From contig NZ_KI421509.1 in the NCBI RefSeq assembly GCF_000473225.1, positions 3,862,165-3,926,164 of the forward strand: 64,000 bases of DNA, in the 5' to 3' direction. The position numbers and the translations under genes were made by a program. The DNA comes from Sedimentitalea nanhaiensis DSM 24252. Its GTDB lineage: Bacteria > Pseudomonadota > Alphaproteobacteria > Rhodobacterales > Rhodobacteraceae. The stretch's first letter is position 1; every line of letters begins with the position of its first letter. Below, one piece after another: positions 54,235 through 63,767 of this stretch. The notes below the pieces were generated by a model. The model was given only the letters and a program-made list of their open reading frames with translations, made no database searches and was not told the DNA's origin.

Positions 54235-54438
54235 TCAGGCGTCGCGCTCGGCGTTTTCCAGCCCCCGGCATTTCCAACTCTTGATCCGGTGCGCGGGATG
54301 AGTCTGCACCCATTTCGCAAGCTCGGGTTGCGCGGCCATCAGGCAGACCATCGGAGTGATGTCCAGATAGACCAAACTATGTTCGCGACAATCCTGTTTG
54401 GCTGATACGATGCAGGCGACAAAAACCAGTTCAATCAT
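54235..54438 (-). CDS. Conserved small protein of unknown function
   Basis: 67 aa. The sequence MIELVFVACIVSAKQDCRE, then DITPMVCLMAAQPELAKW and SWKC, has four cysteines and matches a small family I recall from Rhodobacterales genomes. No domain name is known to me. There is no signal peptide; the N terminus is hydrophobic but short. It is transcribed away from the kinase gene across a 177-nt AT-rich gap that presumably holds both promoters. Confidence 0.65.
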   Translation of the reverse strand: MIELVFVACIVSAKQDCREHSLVYLDITPMVCLMAAQPELAKWVQTHPAHRIKSWKCRGLENAERDA

Positions 54439-54615
54439 TACAAACTCCTGTCAATACAACTTAAGTATACCTATTGATATTAACATAACTCCCACCAGAA
54501 GTCGCGTTTTGCACCTTCTACGGCCCGTTTTGTCGGAATTATGTGGTTTTCCTTGGCATTTCAGCAAATTCCGCAAATCATGCGCGGGTAGGTCTGAACG
54601 GGGGCGGGCAATACG

Positions 54616-56184
54616 ATGTTCCTGAAAATGCGACTCGGGATCGGTGCGGCGATGCTGGGATTGGGGGCGTGTTTTGCCGCCGCCATTCTGTTCTTCGGCA
54701 TGACGCGCATTGCCGACCACCTCGAGACAGCGCTCGCGGCCGAGACACGCATGGCGCGATACTCTGTCCTGTCCACGCAGGTCTCGACCTTTCTGGTGAT
54801 CGCCACCGAAGCGGTGCAGACCGGCCTTCCCAGGTCCGAGCGCAGCGAACGGTTGAAGCCGGTTGCCGACAACATCATCGGAACCTTTGCACTGTTGAAT
54901 TCGGATCTGGAACGGGCTGTGGCGACGGTTCAGATTTCGCGCTTGGATGCCCGGTCACGGCTGGGCACCCAGTCGCTGGGTTTGGCGCGGATGCAGGCGC
55001 TGTTTCAGAATACCCTGATCGGGCTGGACACAGACACGATTGACCGCGCTCGTCTGAGGGCACAAATCGACACCTTTGCCGCCGCCTTCGATCCGCTGCT
55101 GAACCATGCGGTCAACACCGAACGACGCCTGCGCAACGATATCCTTTCGGGCATCGAACAATTGCGCAGCACGCTGACCTGGGCCGCTATCGGGATTGCA
55201 TTGTTGGCCATTCTGATGGTGCTGGCCTTTTATCTCTTGTTGATCCGGCCCCAGTTCATCCGTCTGGACAGGCTACACGCTGCCGCCGAACAAATCCGGG
55301 ACGCCGATTTTGCTGTTGATCTGCCGACAACGCGGGGCGATGAAATCGGTCAGCTTTACGAGGCGACCAACCAGATGGCGGCGGCGCTGTCGGATCGCCA
55401 AGCCGCCGTTCAGGCCGAGTGGGAGCGGCTGAATGACACCATTGCGCTGCGTACAAAGGAATTGCGCACGGCCAATGAGGCACTGTCCGAGATCGACGAG
55501 AACCGGCGTAAATTTTTTGCCGATGTCAGCCATGAACTGCGCACGCCGCTGACGGTGATCCTGATGGAGGCGCAATTGGGTGCGCAAGGCGCCACCGAAC
55601 CGGCTGCAGCCCTAGCAACAATACGGGGCCGCGCAGCACGGATGAGCCAGAGGATCGACGACCTGTTGCGGGTGGCGCGGTCGGAGAGTGGGCAACTGGC
55701 TCTGGACTATCGCGTCGCGGATCTTGCCGCGATCACGGCCGAAGCGATCGAAGAAACACGGTCGGAAATCGACAATGCCGGCATACAACTGCGCGCCGAG
55801 GCCCTTCCAGCATCCAGGGTTCTGTGCGACCCGAACTGGATGCGGCAGGTGATCGTCGGCCTGATCCGCAACGCAATCCGGCACGCCCGATCCGGCGGTC
55901 GAATACATGTGCGCCCGGCAGGCGACGCGCGGTGCCCCGGCATCGCGATCATCGACAACGGCCCCGGGATAGAAAAGGCGGATCAGGCCGGTGTCTTTGA
56001 TCGCTTCGTTCAGGGCGGCGATGGCAGGGCGCAGGGTTTTGGCCTCGGACTGGCCTTGACCCGCTGGGTGATCGAGACCCAGAACGGCGAAATCGCCCTG
56101 ATCAGCCCCGTGCCCCGGGAACAGGCGCTGGGTTCAGCGCCTGGTACTAAGATCGCGGTTCGCTTGCCAGCGTCCGGTTGCTAG
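54616..56184 (+). CDS. Sensor histidine kinase beside pqq
   Basis: 522-aa membrane kinase. Helix 1 is at about 8-28, a long helical periplasmic sensor spans about 35-185, helix 2 is near 192-212 and a HAMP domain follows. His306 is in VSHELRTPLTVIL. ATPase boxes are GLIRNAIRHARSG, IDNGPGI and FGLGLAL. The position before pqqABCDE and after the PQQ ABC genes resembles MxbD/MoxY-type regulators of methanol oxidation; that identity is inference. The response regulator gene follows after 9 nt. Confidence 0.9.
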   Translation: MFLKMRLGIGAAMLGLGACFAAAILFFGMTRIADHLETALAAETRMARYSVLSTQVSTFLVIATEAVQTGLPRSERSERLKPVADNIIGTFALLNSDLERAVATVQISRLDARSRLGTQSLGLARMQALFQNTLIGLDTDTIDRARLRAQIDTFAAAFDPLLNHAVNTERRLRNDILSGIEQLRSTLTWAAIGIALLAILMVLAFYLLLIRPQFIRLDRLHAAAEQIRDADFAVDLPTTRGDEIGQLYEATNQMAAALSDRQAAVQAEWERLNDTIALRTKELRTANEALSEIDENRRKFFADVSHELRTPLTVILMEAQLGAQGATEPAAALATIRGRAARMSQRIDDLLRVARSESGQLALDYRVADLAAITAEAIEETRSEIDNAGIQLRAEALPASRVLCDPNWMRQVIVGLIRNAIRHARSGGRIHVRPAGDARCPGIAIIDNGPGIEKADQAGVFDRFVQGGDGRAQGFGLGLALTRWVIETQNGEIALISPVPREQALGSAPGTKIAVRLPASGC

Positions 56185-56193
56185 GTTGCGAAT

Positions 56194-56877
56194 ATGACAA
56201 CGCGGCTGTTAATCATCGAAGACGATCCGGAAATCGCATCGGCTCTGATCCGGGGGCTGGCATTGTACGGCTATGACGCCGAAGCGGAAAACCGTGCCGA
56301 CCGGGGGCTGGCCCGGCTGATGGGCGAGGATTTCTCGGGCGCGGTTGTCGATGTGATGTTGGGAGCGGACAGTGGGATCGAACTGGTGCGCCGGGCCCGC
56401 GCCGCCGGGATGAGCGGTCCGATCCTGATGTTGTCCGCCCTGTCGGATGTCGACCATCGCGCTGCCGGGCTTGAGGCAGGGGCAGACGATTATGTCGTCA
56501 AACCGTTCCTGTTTGACGAGCTGGTTGCGCGTCTGCGGGTGCAGGAGCGTCGCGCGGATGCGCAACATCCGGAACCCGCACGCCTGTCGCGCGCCAATCG
56601 CACTCTGTCGGCATATAGCGGCGAGGTTACATTGACAGAACGGGAGTTCGAGGTTCTGGACCTTTTGGTGCGCCATGCCGGGACCCCCCTGCCACGTGGT
56701 GAAATTTTTGACGCGCTATGGATGCGCGGTGGGACGGGGCACGAAAATGTCGTCGACGTCTATGTCGGCTATTTGAGGAAAAAGCTGTCTTCCTTGGATT
56801 GTGGCTTTGAAATCAAAACATTACGGAACAAAGGCTTTGTTTTGGATGGACGTCCACCCGAGATATTGACAGATTGA
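56194..56877 (+). CDS. OmpR-family response regulator beside pqq
   Basis: 227 aa. Receiver with Asp53 (AVVDVMLGADSG) and Lys in DDYVVKPFLFDEL. The winged HTH at about 130-222 includes TLTEREFEVLDLLVRH and TLRNKGFVLD. Partner of the preceding kinase. It ends 107 nt before pqqA, in whose leader a palindromic operator is present, so pqq is a plausible target. Confidence 0.9.
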   Translation: MTTRLLIIEDDPEIASALIRGLALYGYDAEAENRADRGLARLMGEDFSGAVVDVMLGADSGIELVRRARAAGMSGPILMLSALSDVDHRAAGLEAGADDYVVKPFLFDELVARLRVQERRADAQHPEPARLSRANRTLSAYSGEVTLTEREFEVLDLLVRHAGTPLPRGEIFDALWMRGGTGHENVVDVYVGYLRKKLSSLDCGFEIKTLRNKGFVLDGRPPEILTD

Positions 56878-56899
56878 ATGCGACCAAAGTCTATGCCGG

Positions 56900-56914
56900 T
56901 CTTATAAAATAAGA
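56900..56914 (+). promoter_or_regulatory. Inverted repeat TCTTA-N5-TAAGA upstream of pqqA
   Basis: TCTTATAAAATAAGA followed by TTCGCC, 71 nt before the pqqA ATG. The same core and flanking TCG occur at 47167-47183. It is a likely regulator site for the pqq operon. Confidence 0.62.
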
Positions 56915-56984
56915 TTCGCCCGAACCGGTTCTGTCTGTCACTTTGAAGCCATAGAAATGTTCGCAAACCAGGAGGAGATACACC

Positions 56985-57080
56985 ATGGCATGGACGAAAC
57001 CGGTCATCCGCGAAATCGAATGCGGGATGGAAATCAATATGTATGGCCCGGACTACGACGACGACGGCGTCCTGTTCTGA
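56985..57080 (+). CDS. pqqA: PQQ precursor peptide PqqA
   Basis: 31-aa ribosomal peptide that is the substrate for PQQ. Glu16 and Tyr20 in the EINMY segment are the residues that PqqE crosslinks. GGAGGA lies 7 nt before the ATG. It is followed by pqqB after 22 nt. The Asp-rich tail (DYDDDG) is usual. Confidence 0.96.
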   Translation: MAWTKPVIREIECGMEINMYGPDYDDDGVLF

Positions 57081-57102
57081 GACGACGGCGCGCGAGAACA
57101 TC

Positions 57103-57999
57103 ATGACCTTGCGCGCGCATATCCTTGGGGCGGCTGCCGGAGGCGGCTTGCCCCAGTGGAACTGCGGTTGCGACAATTGCAACCTGGCCCGAGGCGGCAA
57201 GATACCTTCACAGACCCAATCCTCACTCGCGGTGACCGCCGAAGGGAACGAATGGGCGATCCTGAATGCATCTCCCGACATTCGGCAGCAACTGGCGCAA
57301 ACGGCTTGTCTTTTTCCTTCGGGTCCGCGTCAGTTGCCGCTGCGCTCGGTTCTGCTCACGAATGGTGACATTGACCACATCGCCGGCCTTCTGACCTTGC
57401 GCGAAATGCAGCCGTTCAGATTGTTCGCGACCGCGGGCATCCACGAGGTTCTGGTACAGAACCCCATATTTGCAGCGCTTGACCCGTCGGTGGTACGTCG
57501 CGAAGCCATCGCAATGGACACGCCCTTTGAGCTGGTCAAAGGGCTTACAGCGACGCTTTTTGCGGTGCCGGGCAAGGTGCCGCTGTACATGGAAGGGGAC
57601 GAGGTCCAGACCGATCTGATCGGAGATCAGACCGTGGGGGTGGAAATGAGCACAGCCTCAGGGCGGGTCTTTTACATCCCTGGCTGTGCGATATTGAACG
57701 ACGCCCTTCGCGCACGTCTGGAAAGGGCCGATCTGGTGTTTTTCGATGGCACGTTGTGGCGCGATGACGAAATGATCCGCGCCGGATTGGGTCAGAAAAC
57801 CGGCAAGCGCATGGGACATATGTCCATGGATGGTGCGGATGGCTCGATCGCGGCCTTTGCAGACCTGAACATCGGCCAAAAGGTATATGTCCACATGAAC
57901 AACACCAACCCTGTCTTACGCCCGGAGTCGACCGAGCGCGCCACCGCGCAGGCGGCTGGTTGGGTCATCGGCCAGGATGGAATGGAGATTACCTTATGA
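57103..57999 (+). CDS. pqqB: PQQ biosynthesis protein PqqB
   Basis: 298-aa MBL-fold oxygenase-like protein, thought to hydroxylate a tyrosine-derived intermediate. Features are LGAAAGGGLPQWNCGCDNCN (structural zinc cysteines), LLTNGDIDHIAGLL and GHMSMDG near the metal site. Full length. The ATG at 57103 is chosen over the longer frame because it follows the pqqA gap. Confidence 0.95.
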   Translation: MTLRAHILGAAAGGGLPQWNCGCDNCNLARGGKIPSQTQSSLAVTAEGNEWAILNASPDIRQQLAQTACLFPSGPRQLPLRSVLLTNGDIDHIAGLLTLREMQPFRLFATAGIHEVLVQNPIFAALDPSVVRREAIAMDTPFELVKGLTATLFAVPGKVPLYMEGDEVQTDLIGDQTVGVEMSTASGRVFYIPGCAILNDALRARLERADLVFFDGTLWRDDEMIRAGLGQKTGKRMGHMSMDGADGSIAAFADLNIGQKVYVHMNNTNPVLRPESTERATAQAAGWVIGQDGMEITL

Positions 58000-58745
58000 C
58001 CCAAAGCCGTGCCGATTTCGAAGCCCGCCTGCGTCAGATCGGGGCCGAACGATACCATGATCTGCACCCGTTTCACGACCTGCTGCACGGTGGCGGCTGT
58101 AGTCCGGATCAGGTGCGCGCCTGGGTGATTAATCGCTATTATTATCAGCATTCGATTCCGATGAAGGACGCCGCGTTCATGTCTCGGGTCGAAGATCCCG
58201 CTTTGCGCCGTCAATGGCGGTCTCGGATCGAAGATCACGATGGCACTGATCGCAACGAAGGGGGTATTCGCCGCTGGTTGCGCCTGGCAGAAGCGGTCGG
58301 GCTGGACCCGGACTATGTCGCATCCTGTCAGGGTGTACTGGCCGGGACAAAATTCGCCGTGGATGCCTATGTGCGTTATGTGCGTGAAAAGACCCTGCTT
58401 GAGGCGGTCGCTGCCTCGCTGACGGAACTGTTTGCCCCCAAAATTCACGCCAGTCGCATCGAGGGGTTGCTGCAGAATTATGATTTTGCCGATGACTCAT
58501 CGCTGTCCTATTTTCGCAACCGCCTGAAAGAGGCCCCCAAGGACGTTGCATTTGGTTTGGCCTGGGTTCTGGATCAGGCCGACACGCAGGAAAAGCAGGA
58601 TGCCGCCGCCGCAGCGCTGATCTTTAAGACCGATGTATTGTGGTCGCAGCTGGACGCCCTGTGGGGAGCCTATGTAGAGCCGGGTCGCATTCCGCCCGGT
58701 GCGTGGTGTCCGGGTCAAGGCCTGGCTTTGCAGAGGGCATCGTGA
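57996..58745 (+). CDS. pqqC: PQQ synthase PqqC
   Basis: 249-aa cofactorless oxidase that performs the last ring closure and eight-electron oxidation. Typical segments are HPFHDLLHGGGCSPDQVRAW, WVINRYYYQHSIPMKDA and RIEDHDG. Not fused to PqqD, which follows separately with a 1-nt overlap (TGATG). The ATG overlaps the pqqB stop. Confidence 0.96.
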   Translation: MTQSRADFEARLRQIGAERYHDLHPFHDLLHGGGCSPDQVRAWVINRYYYQHSIPMKDAAFMSRVEDPALRRQWRSRIEDHDGTDRNEGGIRRWLRLAEAVGLDPDYVASCQGVLAGTKFAVDAYVRYVREKTLLEAVAASLTELFAPKIHASRIEGLLQNYDFADDSSLSYFRNRLKEAPKDVAFGLAWVLDQADTQEKQDAAAAALIFKTDVLWSQLDALWGAYVEPGRIPPGAWCPGQGLALQRAS

Positions 58746-59020
58746 TGAAAGACAGGGATATCCCGGTTCTGCCGCGCGGTGTTCGCGTGCATTTTGACCG
58801 AGTACGCGAGAAATGGGTGCTGTTGGCACCAGAACGCGCAGTGACGCTGGACGATGTCGGCCATGCCATTCTCAACGAGGTGGACGGCACCCGAAGTTTT
58901 GGCGAGATCACCCGGATGCTGGCGGCCAAATACGACGCACCGGCGGACCAGATCGCCAAGGATAGCGCCGGTTTTCTGGGCGCATTACGCGACCGCAGAT
59001 TCCTGGACGTGACGCCATGA
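58745..59020 (+). CDS. pqqD: PqqA-binding chaperone PqqD
   Basis: 91 aa. It presents PqqA to PqqE. Characteristic VLPRGVRVHFDRVREKWVLL and DDVGHAILNEVDGTRSFGEI. The ATG at 58745 is in TGATG with the pqqC stop; it overlaps pqqE by 4 nt. Confidence 0.94.
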   Translation: MKDRDIPVLPRGVRVHFDRVREKWVLLAPERAVTLDDVGHAILNEVDGTRSFGEITRMLAAKYDAPADQIAKDSAGFLGALRDRRFLDVTP

Positions 59021-60132
59021 GTACCGTCGCCCCTCCAATCGCAATGCTGGCTGAGCTGACGCATCGCTGCCCGCTGTCTTGCCCGTATTGTTCAAATCCT
59101 GTGGAACTGGCGCGGCAAAACTCCGAGCTTGACACGGCAACCTGGAGCGACGTTTTCCGGCAGGCTGCGGATCTGGGCGTGCTGCAATTGCACCTGTCCG
59201 GCGGCGAGCCCGCCTCGCGCCGCGATCTTGTCGATCTGGTGCGCGCCGCGCGCGAGGCCGGGCTGTATACCAACCTGATCACTTCGGGGATCGGGCTGAC
59301 CGAAAAGCGGCTGCGCGAATTGGACGCCGTCGGGTTGGATCACGTACAGCTGTCGCTGCAGGGCACCGACGCAACGATGGCGGATGAAATCGGCGGGTAT
59401 CGCGGCGGTTTCGCGCGCAAGATGCAAGTTGCCGAATGGATCAAAGAGATCGGCTTTCCGCTGACGCTGAATGCGGTGCTGCACCGGCGCAACCTGCATC
59501 AGCTTCCGCGTGCGCTGGAAATGGCCGAGGAGATGGGTGCCCGGCGGATCGAGGTTGCAACTGTTCAGTTTCATGGTTGGGCCTTGAAGAATCGCGATGC
59601 GCTGATGCCAACGCGTGAACAGGCAAAGAAGGCGACCCAGATCGTCGCCGAAGCCCGTGCGCGGCTGAAAGGGCGGCTGGTTATCGACTACGTCCCGGCG
59701 GATTATCACGAGGATTTTCCCAAACGCTGTATGGGAGGCTGGGGAACGACCGGGCTGAACGTGGTGCCGGACGGTACGGTTCTGCCTTGTCATGCCGCCC
59801 AGACCATTCCGCATCTGCGGTTCGACCGGGTTCAGGACCGGTCGCTGGCAGAGATCTGGCAGACCAACATGGCATTCGACGCCTATCGCGGCACAGAATG
59901 GATGGCCGACCCTTGCCGCAGCTGTGATCGCAAGACGGTGGATTTTGGCGGTTGCCGGTGCCAGGCGATGGCGATTGTCGGCGATGCCGGCGCGACCGAT
60001 CCGGTTTGCGTAAAGTCTCCACATCATGGCGCATTACAGACCCAGGCAGATCAGCACGCCGCACAAGCCGACGCGCACCTGACCTATCGCAAAATGCCAG
60101 CTAAAATCGCTGCGGAACCGGTCGAGATGTGA
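59017..60132 (+). CDS. pqqE: PqqA peptide cyclase PqqE (radical SAM)
   Basis: 371-aa radical SAM enzyme that forms the Glu-Tyr C-C bond in PqqA. The SAM cluster motif is CPLSCPYC (residues 18-25, CX3CX2C), with SGGEP in the SAM-binding region. The SPASM-type auxiliary cluster cysteines are in CMGGWGTTGLNVV, LPCHAA, CRSCDR and GGCRCQ. A C-terminal extension of about 40 residues is present. No pqqF or pqqG protease gene is visible in the window. Confidence 0.96.
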   Translation: MSTVAPPIAMLAELTHRCPLSCPYCSNPVELARQNSELDTATWSDVFRQAADLGVLQLHLSGGEPASRRDLVDLVRAAREAGLYTNLITSGIGLTEKRLRELDAVGLDHVQLSLQGTDATMADEIGGYRGGFARKMQVAEWIKEIGFPLTLNAVLHRRNLHQLPRALEMAEEMGARRIEVATVQFHGWALKNRDALMPTREQAKKATQIVAEARARLKGRLVIDYVPADYHEDFPKRCMGGWGTTGLNVVPDGTVLPCHAAQTIPHLRFDRVQDRSLAEIWQTNMAFDAYRGTEWMADPCRSCDRKTVDFGGCRCQAMAIVGDAGATDPVCVKSPHHGALQTQADQHAAQADAHLTYRKMPAKIAAEPVEM

Positions 60133-60259
60133 ACAGTCGGTTTAACCGGCACCGAAGAGTCCGGGATCCCGGCGCTGGTGATGAAGGTGGAGCTTCAAGA
60201 AGACTTTGCTTCAGTTTCCATGGGTAAGCGGCTTCATTCAATCTGCCGGGCACGACAGC

Positions 60260-62035
60260 TTACATCGCCCCAAGGTCTTCAATTGCAGCGTGTTCCGTTT
60301 CGTCGTCGTCATCCTGGGGCTGGATCAATGTAAACGTCAAATGCAGTTGGTATGTGTTGCGTTCTTCGCGGTATTCAAGCGTGCCTTCAAGTTGGGTGGC
60401 GAATGTTTCGATCAGGCTGATGCCCAGGCCGCGCTCGCCACTCTGGCTATCCCGCCGGTCGGAGGGCGCACAAGAGTTCACGACGCTGAGACAGACCCGC
60501 CCCTGACCCAAATCCGACAGGGCAATGTCGATCCAGCACTGCTGATCTTCGGCCGCGCCACAATATTTCACCGCATTGGTCATCGCTTCAGTCATAATCA
60601 GAGACAAAGGCATGCACTGCTGAGGGGCAATCTGCATTGGGTCGAAATGAGTCGATACCTTGGCCGGAACGCCATGGCCGTCGGTGGTACCAATTACCAC
60701 CAGGTTGCCGACGATGTCAGACAGCAATTCATCGGCCCGGATCATCGACAGCTTGTGCGACAAATACAGACGCCGGTGAATTGAGGCCAGCGCCATCACC
60801 CGGTCCTGCAGGCTTCGGATCATGCGTTTTGCCTCGTCGCTCTGTGCATTGCGAACCTGCATGTTCATGATGCTCGAGATCACCTGAAGGTTGTTCTTGA
60901 CGCGGTGGTGAACCTCGCGCAGCAGCATCGTCTTTTCTTCGAGATCTTCTGCACGCTGGCGTTCCTGCTCGGCAATGCGCGTGGTCATCGCGCGAAATGT
61001 GCGGGCGACGGATTCCAGCTCTTCTGGTGCATCTTCTAGCCGGGCGTTCTCAAAACCGACCCTGCTGTCCGAATAGAGGCGCATCCAGTATCGCAGACGA
61101 TTGATATGTCGGATCACCATCCGGTGCAGTCCGACCACGGCCACAACGACGCTGATAATCCAGATCATCGCCGGAAAAAACAGCCCCAGCGAGCGCCAGG
61201 AAAACACTTGGGCGGGCCCTTCGACCGGGGGCCAACTCCCCAGAACGTAGACCTTGTCATTCGCAATAGGCACGATCGCAAAATCGCGGACCTCACCCAG
61301 ATGGTTTTGGCTTCTGAACGCGTATCCGTCAGGCATGGACAATTCGGCCAGCACCCGGTCAGATGGCAGGACATCGCGCCGGTTTTCGGAAAAATCTTCG
61401 GTTGCCAGAATCTTCCCGTCGCGGTCGAACAGAACCAGATCTACCCTGTCGTCCGGAGCCACCAGCAATTCGTTCGCGGCCGCGAACGGAATGGCAACCC
61501 AAATGAATCCCTGGGCCTCCGGCGCGGTGACAGGAACGGTCAAGCTGAGGACAATATGGCCGTTGTCGGCGATGTTGGGCCCGGAGGATAAAGACCAGCC
61601 TGCTGTCACGACCAGTTCTTCAAATGCCTCTGCATCGGTCAGCATATCGCGCGCGCCATTCGATGCGCATTTCAGAACCCCCTGCTGATCGACATAGGCC
61701 GCAAAGGAAATCTCGTGGCTTATCCCAGTTAAACGCGCAAACGGAATGTCACATTCAGGGCTGTCCAGGTCCAGGGCCGGCACGGTTCCCGCCAACGCCT
61801 CGGCTACGCCCAGACTGCGCTCGATCAGGGCGCGTTCACGTTCCGCCGCACGATGGGTGCGGTCCAGCAGGCCGGTCTTGGACAGCTCGCGGCTTTCCTC
61901 TAGCATCTGCCAGCTCTGATAGGTCGAAACCAGGCCCAAAGGCAAAATGGCCAACGACAAGACGATGATCAGCCGCACGGTCAGGCGCGACACACTCAGA
62001 GTCGCCACCCGGCGTGCGGGTTTGTACGCGGTCAT
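60260..62035 (-). CDS. HisKA2/HWE-type sensor histidine kinase of the general stress module
   Basis: 591-aa membrane kinase. Helix 1 is at about 18-40, the periplasmic sensor at about 45-280, helix 2 near 290-315, then a HAMP-like linker. The kinase core [20 protein letters not shown] is of the HisKA_2 class, with ATPase motif [14 protein letters not shown]-like and GERGLGISL. Such kinases phosphorylate PhyR in the general stress response. The ATG at 62035 overlaps the ecfG stop (ATGA), placing it in the nepR-ecfG-kinase operon. Confidence 0.88.
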   Translation of the reverse strand: MTAYKPARRVATLSVSRLTVRLIIVLSLAILPLGLVSTYQSWQMLEESRELSKTGLLDRTHRAAERERALIERSLGVAEALAGTVPALDLDSPECDIPFARLTGISHEISFAAYVDQQGVLKCASNGARDMLTDAEAFEELVVTAGWSLSSGPNIADNGHIVLSLTVPVTAPEAQGFIWVAIPFAAANELLVAPDDRVDLVLFDRDGKILATEDFSENRRDVLPSDRVLAELSMPDGYAFRSQNHLGEVRDFAIVPIANDKVYVLGSWPPVEGPAQVFSWRSLGLFFPAMIWIISVVVAVVGLHRMVIRHINRLRYWMRLYSDSRVGFENARLEDAPEELESVARTFRAMTTRIAEQERQRAEDLEEKTMLLREVHHRVKNNLQVISSIMNMQVRNAQSDEAKRMIRSLQDRVMALASIHRRLYLSHKLSMIRADELLSDIVGNLVVIGTTDGHGVPAKVSTHFDPMQIAPQQCMPLSLIMTEAMTNAVKYCGAAEDQQCWIDIALSDLGQGRVCLSVVNSCAPSDRRDSQSGERGLGISLIETFATQLEGTLEYREERNTYQLHLTFTLIQPQDDDDETEHAAIEDLGAM

Positions 62036-62586
62036 ACGGCCTTGGTGCCGGTTAACACTGCGACGGTCGCGATATCGGTCAGTTCCAGCGTGTCGTCTTC
62101 GTCCAATTGCATCAGTTCGGCCAAACGCTTGCGCGCGCGATTGACACGGCTCTTGATTGTTCCGGCCGCACAACCGCACATCTTGGCAGCATCCTGATAG
62201 GAAAACCCTTCGACACCGACCAGAACCAGTGCTTCGCGCTGTTCATCGGTCAGCTGAGCGAATGCGGCGCGGAAATCCCTGATCGCCAGACGTCCGTCAT
62301 GGTGCGGCTTTTCCGAAAGGTTTCCAGCCACTGCGCCGGTCGGATCCTCGACTTCGCGGCTGCGTTTGCGGCACATTGAATAATAGGTGTTGCGCAGGAT
62401 CGTGAACAGCCACGCACGCAGATTGGTGCCGGGCTCGAACTTGTCGATATTGGTCCAAGCCTTGACAATTGAATCCTGTACAAGGTCATCGGCCGTCGCC
62501 GAATTTCGCGACAGGCTGAGCGCAAAAGCGCGCATGGCTGGCAGATGCTCCACCAACTCTTCTCGGGGGTCCGGACACTGCATCAC
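62032..62586 (-). CDS. ecfG: General stress ECF sigma factor EcfG
   Basis: 184 aa. Sigma-2 region [20 protein letters not shown], with [18 protein letters not shown] and [20 protein letters not shown]. Sigma-4 region [20 protein letters not shown], then [16 protein letters not shown]. This is the EcfG type freed when PhyR~P binds NepR. It overlaps nepR by 4 nt and the kinase by 4 nt. Confidence 0.94.
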   Translation of the reverse strand: MMQCPDPREELVEHLPAMRAFALSLSRNSATADDLVQDSIVKAWTNIDKFEPGTNLRAWLFTILRNTYYSMCRKRSREVEDPTGAVAGNLSEKPHHDGRLAIRDFRAAFAQLTDEQREALVLVGVEGFSYQDAAKMCGCAAGTIKSRVNRARKRLAELMQLDEDDTLELTDIATVAVLTGTKAV

Positions 62587-62762
62587 TGTTCGCCTTCGCC
62601 CTCCGCCTTGGCTCCATTCTCCGACGTCTCTTGATCGCGCAACTGTTGCAGCAGGCGCGTGAAGCGCTCGGGAACGGGTTCCTGCGCGGTTTCGCTGTAT
62701 AAGCGTTTCAGATTCTCTATTACTTGTTCGTCCATGTGCGACATTCTGGATTTCTTTGCCAT
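62583..62762 (-). CDS. nepR: Anti-sigma factor NepR
   Basis: 59 aa. Central two-helix motif IENLKRLYSETAQEPVPERF, then LLQQLRDQE, typical of NepR. The first ATG at 62762 (MAKKSRMSHMDE) gives the usual length; the longer frame from 62828 is rejected. It is the first gene of the operon and is preceded by an EcfG-type promoter, so it is autoregulated. Confidence 0.93.
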   Translation of the reverse strand: MAKKSRMSHMDEQVIENLKRLYSETAQEPVPERFTRLLQQLRDQETSENGAKAEGEGEQ

Positions 62763-62830
62763 TGCGATCGTTCTTGAGCCGTGATGATATAGTCTTGTGC
62801 CGTCGTATTTTTTGTACTCTTCATGCAACC

Positions 62831-62857
62831 TAACACCGGAATGCAGCGTTTAGTTCC
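62831..62857 (-). promoter_or_regulatory. EcfG-type promoter of nepR-ecfG
   Basis: On the minus strand GGAAC (62857-62853), a 17-nt spacer and TGTTA (62835-62831) match the general stress consensus GGAAC-N16-17-GTT. It lies about 70 nt upstream of the nepR ATG. Confidence 0.78.
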
Positions 62858-62886
62858 CGACAAGCGAAATTTTTTCAGAGGGCATC

Positions 62887-63699
62887 ATGACAGACACGAC
62901 CAGCGCGGACCTTGCGACAGCTATTGGCGGCGAACTGCCGTACCTGCGCCGCTATGCGCGCGCATTGACCGGCAAGCAGGAGACCGGTGATCGCTATGCG
63001 GCGGCCACCCTCGAAGCGATCCTGGCGGACCGGAACGTAATGCACCCGGACCTGGCACCCAAGGTCGCCCTGTTCAGGGCTTTTCACCTCATCTGGAATT
63101 CGTCCGGGGCACCAGTGGATACGCCCGAAGATGAAACGCCCGAAGGCCGTGCACAACAAAGGTTGGCCGGGCTGACCAGAAACTCACGCGAGGCGCTCCT
63201 GCTGCACAGCATCGAAGGGTTTACGGCCGATCAGATCGGGCAGATCATGGATCTCCCGCAGTCCGAAGCGTCGCATCTGGTAGGTATAGCACGTAGGGAA
63301 ATGGCCACCGGCCTGCGCGGCGATGTGATGATTATCGAGGACGAAGCCGTTATCGCGATGGACCTGTCCGAGATCGTCAAAGGCATGGGGCATCAGGTCA
63401 CCGGCATCGCCCGCACCCGCGATGATGCCGAAAACCTTGCGGCACGGCATTTGCCGGACCTGATTCTGGCCGATATCCAACTGGCGGACAATTCATCGGG
63501 GATAGATGCCGTCAACGCCATCCTGCAAAAGCATGGCGATCGCCCGATCATTTTCATAACGGCTTTTCCCGAGCGCCTGTTGACCGGCGAGCGCCCGGAA
63601 CCGGCATTCCTGATCGCCAAGCCATATACAGAAGAACAGGTGCGCTCGGCGGTCAGTCAGGCCATGTTCTTTGCCAGCACGGAAATGTTGGACAGCTGA
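62887..63699 (+). CDS. phyR: General stress response regulator PhyR
   Basis: 270 aa. The N-terminal sigma-like domain is at about 1-145 (LPYLRRYARALTGKQETGDR, LTRNSREALLLHSIEGFTAD). The C-terminal receiver has its Asp in LILADIQLADN and Lys in IAKPYTEEQV. When phosphorylated it sequesters NepR. It is divergent from nepR across 124 bp containing the EcfG-type promoter. Confidence 0.95.
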   Translation: MTDTTSADLATAIGGELPYLRRYARALTGKQETGDRYAAATLEAILADRNVMHPDLAPKVALFRAFHLIWNSSGAPVDTPEDETPEGRAQQRLAGLTRNSREALLLHSIEGFTADQIGQIMDLPQSEASHLVGIARREMATGLRGDVMIIEDEAVIAMDLSEIVKGMGHQVTGIARTRDDAENLAARHLPDLILADIQLADNSSGIDAVNAILQKHGDRPIIFITAFPERLLTGERPEPAFLIAKPYTEEQVRSAVSQAMFFASTEMLDS

Positions 63700-63729
63700 T
63701 TTTCACATAAGCCGGATATGTTTGTTCAA

Positions 63730-63767
63730 ATGGGCCGGAACGGGGTGACTCGTTTTGGCCCATTTAT
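63730..63767 (+). terminator. Probable terminator after phyR
   Basis: AAATGGGCC pairs with GGCCCATTT; an inner AACG/CGTT pair extends the stem across a GG/TT mismatch. It begins 30 nt after the phyR stop and is followed by ATT. A minus-strand open frame (63703-63978, up to 91 codons, possibly running past the window edge) overlaps it but has no recognisable domain. Confidence 0.5.

Noticed and set aside
60161-60172. Palindrome CCGGGATCCCGG after pqqE
   Set aside because: Only 12 nt, GC-rich and without a T run; it may be chance in this composition.
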